A DNA stretch of 64,000 bases from Aquila chrysaetos chrysaetos. Its lineage: Eukaryota; Chordata; Aves; Accipitriformes; Accipitridae. The notes below the pieces were generated by a model. It searched no databases. It had not been told where the DNA came from and worked only from the letters and a program-made list of their open reading frames with translations. The translations under genes and the position numbers were made by a program. Below are positions 49,301 through 63,530 of the stretch, piece after piece. Numbering within the stretch: position 1 is the first letter of the stretch; each line of letters starts with the position of its first letter. The DNA lies in NCBI RefSeq assembly GCF_900496995.4, contig NC_044029.1:3410001-3474000 (forward strand), given 5' to 3'.

Positions 49301-52300
49301 CAGGAGCTTTGCCCAGGACATTGTTATTTTTTGGTGGCTGCCGAAATGTTCAGTGCTGGGTGTCTGGCCAGGAGCGAAACCAGCCCTGAAGGTGAACTGG
49401 CTCTTTACAGAGGTTCACCCTCCACAGAGCTGTCCTGAGAACAGCCCAGATAGACTATAGAGCCGGATCCGTCACCTTGTGATGATTTCTTATGTAGCGT
49501 ATTCTGGTTTTCCACTGTGTGACACGGAGATTTTTTTGGTGTAATTCGCTTCAACACGTACTTTTTTTTCTTTGCACGTTAAGTGGAATCCTAAATCATG
49601 CTGACATGGGAGATAAATGAGAATAATTCTAATTATCTCTGGGGTTTCACAGTGGAAAATTAAATTGCAGTGGTAAATATTTGACTTCAGCACTTGCATC
49701 TGGACCCTTTCACCCACTCTATTTTAAAGATTAACCTATGCTTCATATTTTCACTTCTCTCATTTGATGATGTACTCAGTATCTTTAACTCAAATAAAAT
49801 CTTTGGCAAACATAAATGGAACTCTTTGCTGGCTTAATTAGTTCAGCATATTAGCCTGTAATTCCAACAATTAATTCTAGTTCCATCATTATTCTTTTTA
49901 AAAATCTTTCTTCTTGGATTTCACTGAAAATGGATTTGGAAACAAATGACTATCCCTTTTACATTGTGTCTCAACTGAATAATAACCTAAATTCCCTGCC
50001 TCTTTCATTCAAGGATCTGAAAATATTTTCCAAATGTTGATGCAGAAAACTTCAAATCCCTCACTGATGAGGGGGTTACTGTTATCTTCAGATAAAGAAC
50101 TGAGGCATAGTGAGGCTAATTACTAGGACTATTTTGTTAGACCAATGTCATCCAAAAACTGGATAAATATACTTAGGCCAACAAAAAATGAGCGTGAATT
50201 GGAGCTGTAGTGGAATTTAAAAACCAATCACATACAATTGAATAAATCTGTGTGAAATTACTAATTTCCACATCATAAAATTAATTTAACCAGAAATAAT
50301 TTCAGGTTGCTATATATTTGTAGGCATGAGACAAATCTGGTGAATGCCTTGAATATACAACTCTCTATCAAGGCAGCAATATAACTTAAAACTATATTGA
50401 AACAGTATTTGAAAAAATGAAGTATTCTAAAACCCATTCAGACCTGCCAACATTAAGCTCCCTGTTCAGTTTCAGTTTGAGCCCTAGCACATTCTTGATG
50501 ATGCAGTAATTAATTACAGGACCAGAAGCTGGTTTTGTTCTCAGGACGCTTACTTCATTCAGTTCACAGAACAGACAATACCAAAGGAATTTAAAAAACC
50601 AAACAAACCAACCACCCTTTTTTACTGCTCTTTAGCCCGTGCAGGATCCTTCTTGTCCCTCACCCAGGGGATGCACTGAAGATAAAATGTCATTCATTTC
50701 AGAATCCTTTCAATTTGTCCTCGCAGCGCGCGCTCGCTCTCTCTCCTTGCCCCATCCCACAACTTATCAGATAGGGAAACACTACCCGTTCCTTTCACAG
50801 ATGTGGAATGGAGAAATATTTCAGTTAAAATTTGAAAAGAATTGGTAAACATGCCAGTGGTTCAAAGCTGTCGAGGCGGTAAGTAGCCCTTCGGCAGTGT
50901 TGTAGGGGGCAGATCACAGAGCAGACCTTCACATAGCAGGAGGGCCCTCCCCTTACACTTCAGACTGGGAAATCAAAGAAAGTGCTTTTCCCCTCTTCCT
51001 TTTTTATTTTGGAGATGGTGACACAGACAAGTATTCTCTACAAATTTAATTGAGCGTGGTGCTGACACATTTATTCTAGTCTCACGTATTGAAAGCTTTA
51101 GTCTGCATGCATTGCTAAGGAAAAACCCACCCAAACTACTACAATAGATAAAACAAGAAGCAATTTACTTCGCAATTAGCTTTATACTTCTTTTCTGTGC
51201 AATTACTGGAGACGTTTAGATATGAGCTTCCTTCCTTACAAGCAGATTTTAACTAAGGAGTTTAATTATATGCTAAAAGAATAATGTTTTCTCCAATGTT
51301 TTCTTCTAAAACCTGCATTGAATAATTAATCCTGTGTTTATGAGAGTAAAATCTGCTGCTATGGATACAGTGAGGTCAACATTTCAATGTTATTATCTTA
51401 CTGCGCTGTGTTAAAGGAAATGGTAGGATAATATTTTTGTTTCAACAAAAATATCTTAGAGAGTGCAACATATTTTCAATGCATATGTAAAGGATTTTAT
51501 TTAATATTTCTCTTTCAAGTATAGGAATTATAACAAGGTCCAGACTGGCAGCACTGAAGAAACACCTCGTCTTTAATAGAACTTTACTTCCATTTTCAGC
51601 TGATGCTATAGAGTGTTTTACAAATATTGATTAAGCTGCACAAAAGTCCTATGATAATCATCAAGGTGACCCCAAAGAGAAAAGGGTTTATACTTTTTAC
51701 AAAGCACAAGGAAAGACTGGATAGCTTTTCCGAAAAAACCTGCAATTTTCTACTTGTTCCTTGTAAAAGAAAAATGAGTAATGTCAATTTTTATGTTTCC
51801 CACTTTTTGAAGAATTGCAGAGCAATAAATTCTTTTAATCAAAAGATTAATGCTAAGGAATATCTCCTCCAAACTTGCCGTTAGGCCGTTGAGTTAAATA
51901 ACCATTCTAACTCAGTTTTAAAATTATCTTGCAAAAATATCTTCCCTATCAATTACTCAGTTTTTACTTTCTTTTTATCATTGTTTCATAATCCTTCTAA
52001 TTTTCCTGCTAATCTACAGCATTCCAGAAAAGGCTACACAAAATAAAAAAGAGCTCAGCTTTTAAAAAGCTACACAAATACATCCAGTCTTCTTTCTTTT
52101 ATAGGAATAAAGAAAAATAGCAGAAAACCTCACCCTATTTCTTCCTGTTACTGATCACATTTGAGATGCTCATTATGCTGAATCTTTTACCTCCCTCTCT
52201 CTCTCCCCCTCCATAGAAGAAACTTCACTCAACCAGGTAACATTTCTCTGAAAAGCACAAGCCAAGGTAAAGCTGCAATTTCCAAACAGCTCAAAATATT

Positions 52301-53434
52301 TTATCGTTTTACCACCAGGCTACAGCACAGGGAGAGCCTGACTCTAGTGAAAGGGGCTGGCGTTTCACCCCAGTTGTTTATTTTTCTCAGAAACTGAACC
52401 CAAGAATGGTTACTATTAGTCCTGAATTTTCATGGCTACACAGAAGCATAGCTAGGGATAGGCCAAGTCTCAGAGGCTCCCGCCCAAACGTCCTGGGTTT
52501 TTTTGCTGTTTGTTGCAAACAAATTACTGTGACTGGCGAGGAAGCGCCTGGCCTTGTGATGTGAGCAAAACCAAAGGGCCGTCAGCACTCTCTCGTGCGG
52601 CCTTGTGCAACTCACGCACTTTTTCGTGTCAAATTCCCCATCTCTAACACCGGACAAGCATATTGCCTCAGGTGGCTGTTGTTAGGACTCATCAGGTTTC
52701 TTCAGCACTTCAATATTTACAGCATTAACAACATAAATAGAGGTTTTGTTAGCATTTTAGAATGATGTCCAAAAATGTTCTATATGGAACCATTTTATTT
52801 TTTAAAATGGCTTCCTGCGCCACCCCCAGAAAAATGCTTTGAAATTATGGAGACATCTGAATGATCGTTTTCACCCTCAACAAACCGTGATGTGTTTTTC
52901 TTTAACAAAAGATAGAAAAGTCTGATATGCTAGTTTCCAAATAAAAGTGTAAAAGAACAAACTCAGTGATGATTTTAGGCCAAAAAAATTTCCCAACCTC
53001 AGAAAAAAAAACAACTTTTGATAACTGCAAAAGCAATTAAAAAATTGCTGATGAGAACAAAACTTCGGGGAACAGCAGTATCTATTAGCAGATGCTAGAA
53101 GGTTACAAGCTTATTCAGCTTTTCTGAACAACAAGAAATTATTGAAAAGCTAGAAAACCCCCAACAAACTCACTTAATTATAGATGATTGAATAAATCAA
53201 AATTTTAATCCTCTTATTAAGAAACTATTTTTAATACATTTAGTTCCTAAAAGTGTATTTTCATTTTAAAAACTATTAATTTTTTTATAATTAGAAATAA
53301 GCTAAAAATTAAAATAATAAAACACATTAGGAGCCAAATCCTGGTGTGATTAATGAGGTTGGTTGATTAACACCAGAACTTAAGTCTAAATCTATAGCAC
53401 TCAGCAACTGATTAAGTTATTGCAAAAATAGAAT
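46361..53434. other. CFAP54-NEDD1 intergenic spacer
   Basis: Seven kilobases between the CFAP54 stop codon and the NEDD1 island with no recognised exon. It includes the CFAP54 3'UTR at its right end; ATTAAA hexamers on the minus strand at 53,235-53,230 and 53,209-53,204 are possible poly(A) signals. Small features are an imperfect 36-bp-period duplication at about 47,643-47,698, a CT-rich run at 52,190-52,215, and a slightly GC-rich unidentified block at about 49,120-49,440. Confidence 0.55.
47643..47698. repeat. Imperfect direct repeat, 36-bp period
   Basis: AGCCCAATTCTTAAAGCGGT is followed 36 bp later by AGCCCAATTCTTAGAGCGGT, one base different. This is a local tandem duplication in intergenic sequence, with no function apparent. 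Confidence 0.7.
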
Positions 53435-56400
53435 TTAGTGAAACAGAGAAATGATCCAATTGAAGAGACTTTCTTCAGTTATTATACATCCATTTGCAGG
53501 ATCAAACATATCTTTCAAACTTGCTATTGATTGCAAAGTAACATCAAACGGGATCTGAAAAAAAAAAGGAAAAAAAACCCCAAATAAATAACTTTATTAA
53601 GCTTACAGGTACCAAAAAGTACATATATACAAATAGCTCCATATTAAAGCCAGATTTCTGACCTACAACCAATGAATAATTTAGAAATACTCATTGCTTC
53701 AATATAAATTTGTGGTTAATGACATCTCTTGCAGGAAACTAGTAAAACAGGATAAAGGGGAGGAGATTTCTGTGAACAGTCTTGCTCACAAAGTTTACCC
53801 TGATCATCTGTAGGTAAAATACAGATATCAGAGAAGAGCAGCAGGAACAATTAGTAACTTGGAAAGCTTTTCCTAAGATGAGAAGTTGAAAGAATTGAGC
53901 TAACTAAAAGGTGAAAATGAGGGCAATGATGAACTGGTCTTTATGTCCATTGGACATGGAAAAGAACTATTTAGCTGATTTAGAGATTAAGAAAAACTAA
54001 CTAAGGGAAGAGAAGCTTGGAACAGGCTATCTAGGGAGGTTAATTTTTAATGCAATTATTTTATTTATAAATTTACTTTTAACATTTAAGATTGGATCTC
54101 CCAAAGACTATGCTTTATTATCTCCCTCAAGAACATAGCTATTCATTGAAGAGCTTTAAAAACAAAGGCAGCTGATCAGTTTTTATTCTTAAAACATGAA
54201 CAGTCAAATAATTTTAAATGAATAATTCAATACAAATGCACTTTTTCCACTTAGAAATATAATTCAGTGCTGAATCAAAAGCACTGTAAGACATGTGAAC
54301 AGAAAAAAGAGAATCAAAGGAGAGAAGCTGGAAACATGATAGGAGTTAAAAGTGTGACAGCTCAGAGAATAAGAAAACAAATACCACAAATGAGAACTGA
54401 CTTTGTCCAATTAATTTACAAGAAGACGAGCAACAAAAAAGTGTGTGGTGGGGAAAAATTATGTAACACTACATATAAGCAATGTATCTGCTGCTTTCTC
54501 CTGCATGCTTGAAAACAAAGGGAATGTACTACCCTATGGTATACGTAAGTCCCACTCGGAGCTTTCCACCTCTAGACAAGGAGACTGGGTAATGCACACG
54601 TACAACTTATTTGAAAGTTTGGAAATACTACTTAGAAATATGCAATATGTCATGAAGTGCTGGACACTACAAGTTCTGCTGGCTTCAGAAAAGAATGAAG
54701 ATACTCAGCGTCTTGAAGGATTAAGCTTCACTTGCTCAACCAAATCTGCCATATCTAATAGGATCTTAGTTTGAAGTCTCTGCCTGAAACTTTGTGATGA
54801 AAACCCCATTGTTCCACCTGTTGAAACATTTTAGCTTGTTATGGCATTTAGCCAGAACAAAACAGAGCAGTTAACATCATATTCTTACTGGAAGGACACC
54901 CTTAAATCTGCTCCCTCACTTTCATCGTAGACCCACAAAAAGAAGCAGGCAAAGTGAAGAGGAATTCACGAGAATATAAAACAGGTCCAGGAGGTCCACG
55001 TGATTCTATGAAAGCTCGGCTGTACCTTTCCCTAGGTATCTGTCAAATCTCTCTACCATGGAAGATATTTCAGTGGGACTGTGAAAAGTAGGGATTTGCA
55101 GAATGAACGTGTATGTATTCTGATGCATTGATAAAGCCAGATTGGGTGATATGAAGGTCTGGGAGTCATATGAGAGAGACCTTCAGGACGGCTAACAAGG
55201 GGTGGCAAGGATGGTGCAAGATGTATAAAAGGGAAGTATGTACTCCTAGGTACCAGACTGCAGGACGCACAGGACAGCATTACAGATAACCTCTTCTATA
55301 ACAGGCCACTAGCCAAACCGGTCCCAGATAAAACTCGGGATTCTGTTCTGGGAGGAAGAGCTACCTGACTGGAAAAGAAGAGTACAGTGGATGCCTTATC
55401 CATTATTCCATTGTGAACAATTACAGGCAAGATATTTGAGGATTAATGGGGGGGAGTTATACGTTACGGTGGATTCCAAAATCTTCCTTGGAGTTCCTTG
55501 AGCCCTGGCAGCTGTGGTCCTTTCCTGATCCCCCTCGGGTGGCCGAGAACCCTGAAGAGTACTGCGGCCTGCTATGGGCCGGTTCCCATCGTCTCCTCTG
55601 GGATACTGGCTACAACTGGGTAACAAGTTGAACACAACAGCATGGACAAAAAAATGGCATGCTATCTCTCAGGACATGTCATGGGCAAGGCAGAGAAAGC
55701 TAAAGAAAATAGAAGGAAAGCCTGAATAACTGTAAAAACACAGGGATGGAAGGAAATTGCATCTGGCGATTGCACCGTGGAAATTCACCGGAGTCTGTGT
55801 AAACAATGACCAGAGAATGGCAGATAACCGAGATGAACCCATTGTGAGTGAGATTCATTTTTAAAACATTTTTGTATGTATAATAAGGTGATTCTAATGA
55901 ACAGTGAAGATATTCACAGTTTGTAATCATGCACATTTGTGTTTTATTTGTAAAGATGAAAAAATAAAACCCAAACAGAAAGCCCAACGATGTATGAGGA
56001 AAAAAATGGGAAGATACCTAGTGGTATAATACATGTTTCAGTTTAACTGAACAATTGTTTTCTTTTAGAAAACAGATTTTTACTATTAATGAGAACAGCA
56101 TACCTCAGTTAATGGCAAGGACAGAGCTGGAACAACAGACAGCAGTGCTTTGACTTCAGATAAACACCATTTAGCCATTTCCTAATGGTATAAAACAAGA
56201 AAAAACCAATGCTGTACTATCAATCCCCTCTGATAAGCTAATAGATGGCTTAGCTCTACAAAATTTTTCAGAACAATCAAGTTTGAGGTTATTCTAATTG
56301 AATTCACAGCAAAATAAACCTTAGCTGATGAATATAAATTTTCTGCAGCACAAATAGTTGTGTTTGCTGTACAAACACAAGAGCCCAAACCTTGCAGCTT

Positions 56401-59400
56401 CTACTGAGGCAAAATTGCCCCTGGCTCAGGTATTAAATCCAGTGAGTGAGCACACTTTTGCTACATGTTTACTGAAGACATTATAAACAAACACTCTTGA
56501 CAGGATGATATTTATACATGTATAATGCATAGCACGTTAATCTTGTTAGTATTCTAAACATTGTTTTTCCAATTACTGACATATATTAATGAAAGTTTGA
56601 GCAAAACCCTTCAGGTAATCAGAACCACCCACTAAAGGACAGCTCTGTCTACCCTCCTGAAAACACTGTGATTGGCCAAAACATCATTTGTTCTCCAAGC
56701 TGGTCAAAATACAGCCTCGTAATAATGGCACAGTGCACAATTGTCACTATTTCACAGCATCCATCAGACAAAATGACAGCCTCTACATCATTAATCATTT
56801 CATATAATAGATATAAAGAGAATCCTGTCACATGATAAATGTCTCCCACTTTGAAAATAAACGTCTATTTTGCCTTGGCATTTATCAAGCAGCAGTTATG
56901 CTGTGGCAACATTCTATTCCAATGACATTATCTCAAACAGACCACATGGAAAATTCTGAAATTACCTCTTTTGTGTGCGTATGTGGGGGGAGTTATTTGG
57001 TTGCGGACCATATTCAGCCTTGCTAATAGAAAGACAAGAGGAAGGTGGCGTAGAGAAAATGAAAATAAATTCACTGCCAGTTTTAGTCCTCTCTCAATAA
57101 TGTTATTAGAAGGTTCTTGTTTCAGAAACCATCACTGCCCATTTTGCATTGAAGATGTGTAACTGATTTTTAAAAAGCACTTTTGGGTTGATCACCATGC
57201 TAATTTAGCACTCTACCAAGCATTTTCAGATGTAGATTACTATAAATTAGGCATCAGTTTTCAAATCTATGTACCTGAAGGTGTAGCCTTTATTTTTCAA
57301 GTGGAAGGCTGAAGATGCCTGATATTTTTGTAAAGCGACAAGCAATATATAAGGCAAAGAAAAAGTTAAATATTAAATGAAAAGTGAAAATATTTCAACA
57401 TTTCTTGAAAAGGTTGAGGGAAGTTTAATCTTTTATGTCTGCCTTCCAAGTTACATGTCATTTATTTACCCAAAACAGACATCTTAAATCAAGTCAGACA
57501 TATTTAAGAGCAGAACTGTTCTCACTTACTTCTGTTTTTTCATCAAGATGCACTTTTGCAACATTAATTTTGGTTTTTATTGAAGGAATTTTTTTCAAAG
57601 TTCCACTTTCTTCAAGAAAACTTGTAGGTTCTGAAGCTGAAGACAAGCTTTTAGAACTTTGCATCAACATTTCAACTTGCTGCTTCAGATTAGATAATTT
57701 CTTCTGTAAAGAAATAACTCTGCAAGAAGACAAGATTTTTTTCATTATTGCTCTTATAAAACAACAATATTTGTTGTTCCCAGGACATAATTAAACTGAC
57801 CTAGCTTTTATTACATATTGATTAAGTTCTACATTTTCTTTTTCAAGACTGATCTCATAATTTTACAAAATATGTTTTCCATTAAAGAAAGTGAAAATAC
57901 GGAATGCATTTGCTTCTTGCACTAAAAATGGTAAGCAGTATTTTAAGCATGCCTCTCTAAGAAAAGATTTTTCTCATCCAACCAGGACAAGGGTGGCAGG
58001 GGCTGCAACTCTTCTTGGCCCGCTATTCCTTCCCCTCCACCTGCTCAGCAGTTCCAAAAATCCTGAGACTAGATGAATGACAAGGAAGAAGTGATGAAAA
58101 ACACCATAGGATGTAAAATGAAGGGCTGAGTCTGGGGCTACAACTGAGAAAAATTCTTGCATGCTCAGAGTTGTAATATGGGATGGAGAAAGCAGCTGAT
58201 CCAGTGAGAGAACGGGAATAACTGCTGGGACTCCTTCTTAGATTTGCTAGCATTTTCTTACGTTGCTACGCCAGTGTAATATAATCAGCGTGTGTTACTC
58301 AGTTCTTTAAGAATCAAAACTAAAATGCTAATGTACTGAAAAGGCATATGTTTGGATGGGTTTAATGCTGTGCACAACATCTTACAGTTTTTATAGTGAA
58401 AAATTTCTGAAAAGCAAAAATGAATACTTTTAAAGATTTACAGTTCTTTGATATTTTGTACTTTATTTTCTCTCATCCTAAATGGTTGACTGATCTTTAA
58501 TATAGCATGAAATAACAGCATAAAGTCAATAATTATTTACCTAGCCAACGGAATCCACAAGTGGCCTGAAAACATAGACATTGAACTGAAAATCTTGATG
58601 TTGCTAATCTTGACAGGCTTTGTATTATAAGCATAAAGCAGCAAAACCTGTGAAAGAGATGGAATGGGTAAGCTATAATGCAGTATGCTATAGTAGACCT
58701 GAGCTATTTCAGTGATACTAGATTATAACGACTATCAAATACAGTGTACTGATGAAGACTTAAATAACTGACTCTCAAAAAAGGGGGGAGTGTGGCCTCA
58801 TGAATTTGTACTATACTCAGTTTTTATAGGTTTTAAAGTAATTTAATTATGGATATAATTTACACAGGTTTGAAAATTAATTATACCCTATAGAGTCACC
58901 ATCAAAATCCCAGTGTTGTCCTGATCCTGGTCAATCAATCCCACTTATGCTCATGTCCAAAGTTCCAACTTCAGGTAGGCTGAACACAGAGCTTTTACTG
59001 AATTTCCAAAGGCCCTATGTAATTAGTTATATTTGCTATATATATTTGCTATATATAATTAGTTAAATTTGCTATAAATTTGCTAAATTGGCTGTCATCA
59101 TACTAGATTTAAATGCATGAAGTGCACATAACTCACCCATCTAATAAAGCTGTATCAATGTAAGAGCACAAGAAAATGAAATAGAATATTCTCACCTTTC
59201 ACTGAAATAATTTGCTATTATGATTGAAAATGTGCTTCCTAGCGGTAGCTGAATATTTTGACTACATGGAGAATGTCAAGAATATAGTATTCACATATTA
59301 GTTGTTTTCAAGAGTTGTCTCTGGATCTCTAATGATCTGTAAAGTCATGCTAAAGTAACCTGCAAAACTATATTCAAAAGTACAATTATTTGCACTAACT

Positions 59401-62400
59401 TCACAGGGCTTCTATCAGCTCACTAATAGAGATGAAAAGGGTCTAGTGGAAATTTTGACACTGATCTGCTATGCCAAAAAGTTTGGAGATCATGGATTTC
59501 TATTGCAGTAGCAGAACTTTTACCCACGAACCTGCTGTTCCCTTGTTTAAAAATAAAACAAATTCCATGTCCTAATCTCTTGCTTTCCTGCAACTCTCCA
59601 ATCTCTCTCATCTTTCATATTTCGTCTGATTTCTTAGGGAAATGAAGTTTACAAAATCCCATTTTTCCTGTATACATGCATCTGCTTTTCCAACAGCCTC
59701 CCACCAAACAGTATTGTTTGAATGTATTGGTCAGCTCTGAGCAAACCTAACAGAGTGGAGATCTTAAAGACATCAAGGACCTGCAACAGGCATGAATACA
59801 ACATGGCCTGGAAGCTCTATATGGTGAACAAAGTATTTCTTTGGCCTGCCACCAAAAAACTGTCGGGGCGTTCTGTTTGTCCTGTGTAGCAGGTTTGCAG
59901 CACAGTAAATATACAGCTCCCTGCTGTCCAGCTTGCCAATCAGCATATGTATAATTCAATTAAAAAGCTAATCAGTCGTAGCACAAATATTCATTGGAAA
60001 TAAGACCTTATTTGTTCCAATACCTAAGGAACTGCTTTGGTGTAGTTATACCTTAGTCTCTGTATCGTTTGATGGCTTTGCCAGAGAAGGAATGTACCAC
60101 TGAATATTAATTTCCTTATTTGAAGCATTTGTTGCCCTACTCTCCATCTGACTGTTTGCTTCTGCAATGACAGACACCAGAGAAGCTGTTCTCACATGTG
60201 ACATCTTTGATGTAATTCCAGTAATTTCAAGAGACATCTGAAACACAGAAGAAAATTTTGTATTTTTTCTAGTGTAATATGCAAAATCTGTTATAATCTA
60301 GTGTCTACTAGAATCTGTATGACATTCGCTCCTGCACAAATATATGCTTATTTAGATAAATGGGTAATTTTAAAAGGTGTCCATTTTACCAAGTTAAGGC
60401 TTTTCAAAGTTCACATCATGAGACATTTCTAAAGGTAACACAAAGGACCTCTGGGCCGACTTAGAGACACCTACAGTGACAATAATTGTTACCTTTGACT
60501 TATCTTCCTTATGGCATTACTTTTTTTCTTAAAAGATATTATTTGACTTGCTGACCATACCAAATTTAGTGCTGAAAAAGTAATTTGTCAGCTATACATA
60601 TTGATAATTAGAATAGTAAACTGAATGTCAGACTAATGCTTTATTTATGTTTACCTATTTGTTTTCTCATTAGCTGTGTAACTAACAAAGGGTGATACAT
60701 ACTGAAAATTCAGTCACTTAATTTGTGAGGATTTGTCATATGTCATATTTACTAAAATATATATGGAACATTAGCAGGCTATTCATCAAATAGTTACTGT
60801 TTGGCTGTCATTTACCAGGGAAGTAATGGAGGAATACTGTGGAGGAACATTCATTCATGAATAAAAGCTTTTTCTAAAGTTGTAAAATATTTGATTTAAA
60901 GGCTGAACAGCACCATACCATTTCTACTTTTTAAACTGTTACGCAGATCTGCAAAGAACAGAGGAGGCCAAACAGCGACCTTTAGGGGGACTGCTGAAGC
61001 TATTTGAAAATGTTGTTAGTGTCTCCAAAATGTGGACACTGAAAACAGCTGCCTGGGGAGTTAGTTCTTCTTTAATTTTGAATGTTCTTTGCTGAAAAAA
61101 CCTGGAGAATTTTATGCACTTTATTTTCAGAAAATACAGCTCATGACCGATACAGGACAGTAAACGCAGGTGAGCAGAAGATTTTTCACAGTGACATAAT
61201 CTTACTTCGCAAAGCCAGTTCCCATCCCGCATCAAAATATAGTAGAGCTGAATATAAAGATGAAGTCGTGCATTTCAGCACGTGGGTATGCCTTCAGTAC
61301 GGCGTGGGACAGTTAACTGGGGGTGATCCCTGCCACAGAGACTCTAAACCCTGAGGCGGTGACAACAGTGGCCGTAACGCAGGGTACGCCGTGAGGTGTG
61401 CATGCGTCACTCACCTGCTACAAGGACCTTTTACATTCAGGCTCTGTAGTTTGGCAATGAATCACCCCCTATCCTGCTAGCATGGAGCGTGAACAAAATT
61501 ATGAGAAAACATATATATGGAGGTGGGAACAACGTAATTTATGCCATGCCCCTGAACTAGAGCTCTTAAAAGTCCATTTTACGACACGTATTTCTTTCTA
61601 AAACATATGGTGTGTTTTCTTTTTCACTGAACTGCATCTTTTGTTATTTACATAATATTGAATCTTTCTGAGGAAGGACATTACAACTGCTCTAGTCAAA
61701 CTGGAGGGTTGCTGAATTACATACATAAATATTTATCTATTCAACTTTCTCAAAAGCCTGAAAACAACAAACTGTCTTAGTTAAGTGTTTCCAGTCCTAC
61801 ATACTATCATGGAGTGGAATAAAAAAAAAGGATGCAAAATGTAAAAGGACACACAGTTTTAATTATAGCCGCCTTAATGTAATTTGGATTCTTTGTTCAG
61901 CAGAGCTGAAAAAAACTTCAAGAGTCAAAAATAGAATTACAAAGACACCTGTAAGCAAAACATTGTACATAAAAATCATTCTTTCAAAAAGTTTACCTAT
62001 TTGTACTGTTAAAAATCCCAGTATCAAATTACAGTAACATTTTTAAAAGAACTTACACAGCCTTCTGAATAGTTAAAGCTTCCAAAAATGTTGTGATAAA
62101 AATCAATGAAGCTTAGAATTAAAAAAAGTAAGAGCTTTATGCTTGTTAGCTGTCTACAACAGTGAAGCTAACACATGATTATGCAGCTTGCACCTGTCAC
62201 GAACATGACAGTAAGCTCTGAAGCTTATTATTCTAGGACAGTGTAATACTAATTATGTCAAAAAAAGAGCAGACAGAGTAAAATAATTTTTGATATACGA
62301 TGGCTGTTATAAATGTCACATACCATATATTTACAATTTATTCAGTGGCACAGTCAGCTCTTTGTTGGGAAATGAGTAATGATATGCTGTCCAACACTGC

Positions 62401-63530
62401 AGAAAGTTCACCAACTCTAGAAAAGCTACTTTCACAAAAGTATTTTAATTCATTTTTATAAGATAACAAGTTCCCACTCCTCAAGGCTCCCCCGTCTCCA
62501 TCTAATACTGAACATAATAAGTAAAAAATAAACCACAGAGAGTAACCCTGTCATTTTAATTTTTTAGTGTTAGGATAATTATTAATGTGAGAAGTGGGAT
62601 GGAGAAACTTTGAAGACCATTATTTTTACATTGAATCTTCAAAGACTTCTACCATTCAATATTCAATACATATGCCATGGTCAGTGTAGGCTCCAGAATT
62701 CCAATTCAAGATTTCTCTGAGTAATATACTCTGAGCTGCCTACATTTGAAAGCTCAAATAGGCTGTTCGCAAGCCAGAGATCTGAAAAGATTGATTTTCT
62801 AGCCAGCTGAAAATCAGTAAAAAAATTGGCACACAAGGCCTTCAACAAATTTTGAGAAAATATTAATTATATTTTTTTTAAATCATGTTTTTATTATAGA
62901 CCAAATTAACAATATAGAGGCTTTTACATACAAATTACAAAGCAAACACCAGGACATTTTTGGTATGAAACATGGAGATCTACAAGATTAAAAGCCTCAG
63001 TCCTACCAAATAGCACAGCCAACTTAATTAACTAATAATAAAATCTTCTTAAATATCATTCTGCTTAATATTCTAGGGTTTAAACACACTGGGCAAGGGA
63101 TAGAGATCATTTTTGCAGGAGTGAATAACACAAGGATATTTGCGTTGGTTAACTGTCTCCTTCACTGCTTGCACAGAATTTTGGTTTTGCACTGATCCTC
63201 TGCATAATTAATTTCATTCTTCTATAGTGCTCTCAGAAATATCACCATTGGAACTAGCAAGAATCTGAGCGAAATGCGAGTATAATACATATTTTTGAAA
63301 CATCAGAAAGAAAATAAGTACCTTTGAAGAATCAGCTGGCCTACCAAGTGGCAATTCTACATCATGTAGCTCTTCTGGGAAATTCTCAGGACAACACATT
63401 GAATATTCAAACAAATATTTTTTAAGAAAGGAATGCATTTCTGCTATGCGTAGAACAATCCCTGTGTCAAAAACAGAACTAAGGTGTCCATCTCTTGCAG
63501 AAAATGATCCACGTCCTGAGTTAGGGGCAG
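53435..63530 (-). CDS. CFAP54: CFAP54, cilia and flagella associated protein 54 (3'-terminal six coding exons)
   Basis: CFAP54 is a roughly 3,000-residue component of the central apparatus of motile cilia; loss in mouse impairs ciliary beating and sperm. Exons in transcript order: 63530-63322, 60237-60052, 58647-58541, 57719-57530, 56181-56104, 53554-53435. All have AG/GT borders and matching phases (2 in, then 0, 0, 2, 0, 0), giving 295 codons plus TAA at 53,437-53,435. Readable stretches include FSARDGHLSSVFDTGIVLRI, SLEITGITSKMSHVRTASLV, EINIQWYIPSLAKPSNDTET, VLLLYAYNTKPVKISNIKI, MAKWCLSEVKALLSVVPALS and the ending ESLFNWIISLFH. The WYIPSLxKP-VLLLYAYNTKPV block is the signature I recall from CFAP54, and position next to NEDD1 on the same strand agrees with human synteny. 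The 5' part of the gene is outside the window. No break is seen in these exons. Confidence 0.88.
53555..56103 (-). other. CFAP54: Last CFAP54 intron, containing an unidentified GC-richer segment
   Basis: A 2.5-kb intron. Its central part, about 54.9-55.64 kb, differs from its surroundings in composition and has TATAAAAGGG at 55,223-55,232, which would fit an LTR promoter. I found no matching target duplication and cannot assign a family. Confidence 0.4.
59019..59088. repeat. Degenerate tandem repeat of ATTTGCTATATA units
   Basis: Four to five imperfect copies of an ATTTGCTATA(TATA) unit mixed with AATTAGTTA, in the CFAP54 intron between the exons at 60.1 and 58.6 kb. It is a simple low-complexity expansion. 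Confidence 0.65.
60238..63321 (-). other. CFAP54: CFAP54 intron without recognised content
   Basis: A 3.1-kb intron joining ...GRPADSSK to MSLEITG... at phase 0. No exon is needed for phase and none was recognised inside. Confidence 0.7.

Noticed and set aside
57494..57745. Methionine at 57,745 as the start of a small gene
   Set aside because: The first residues are intronic. The acceptor at 57,721/57,720 joins the exon in phase to CFAP54 at 58,541, giving LAR-VISLQKKLS.
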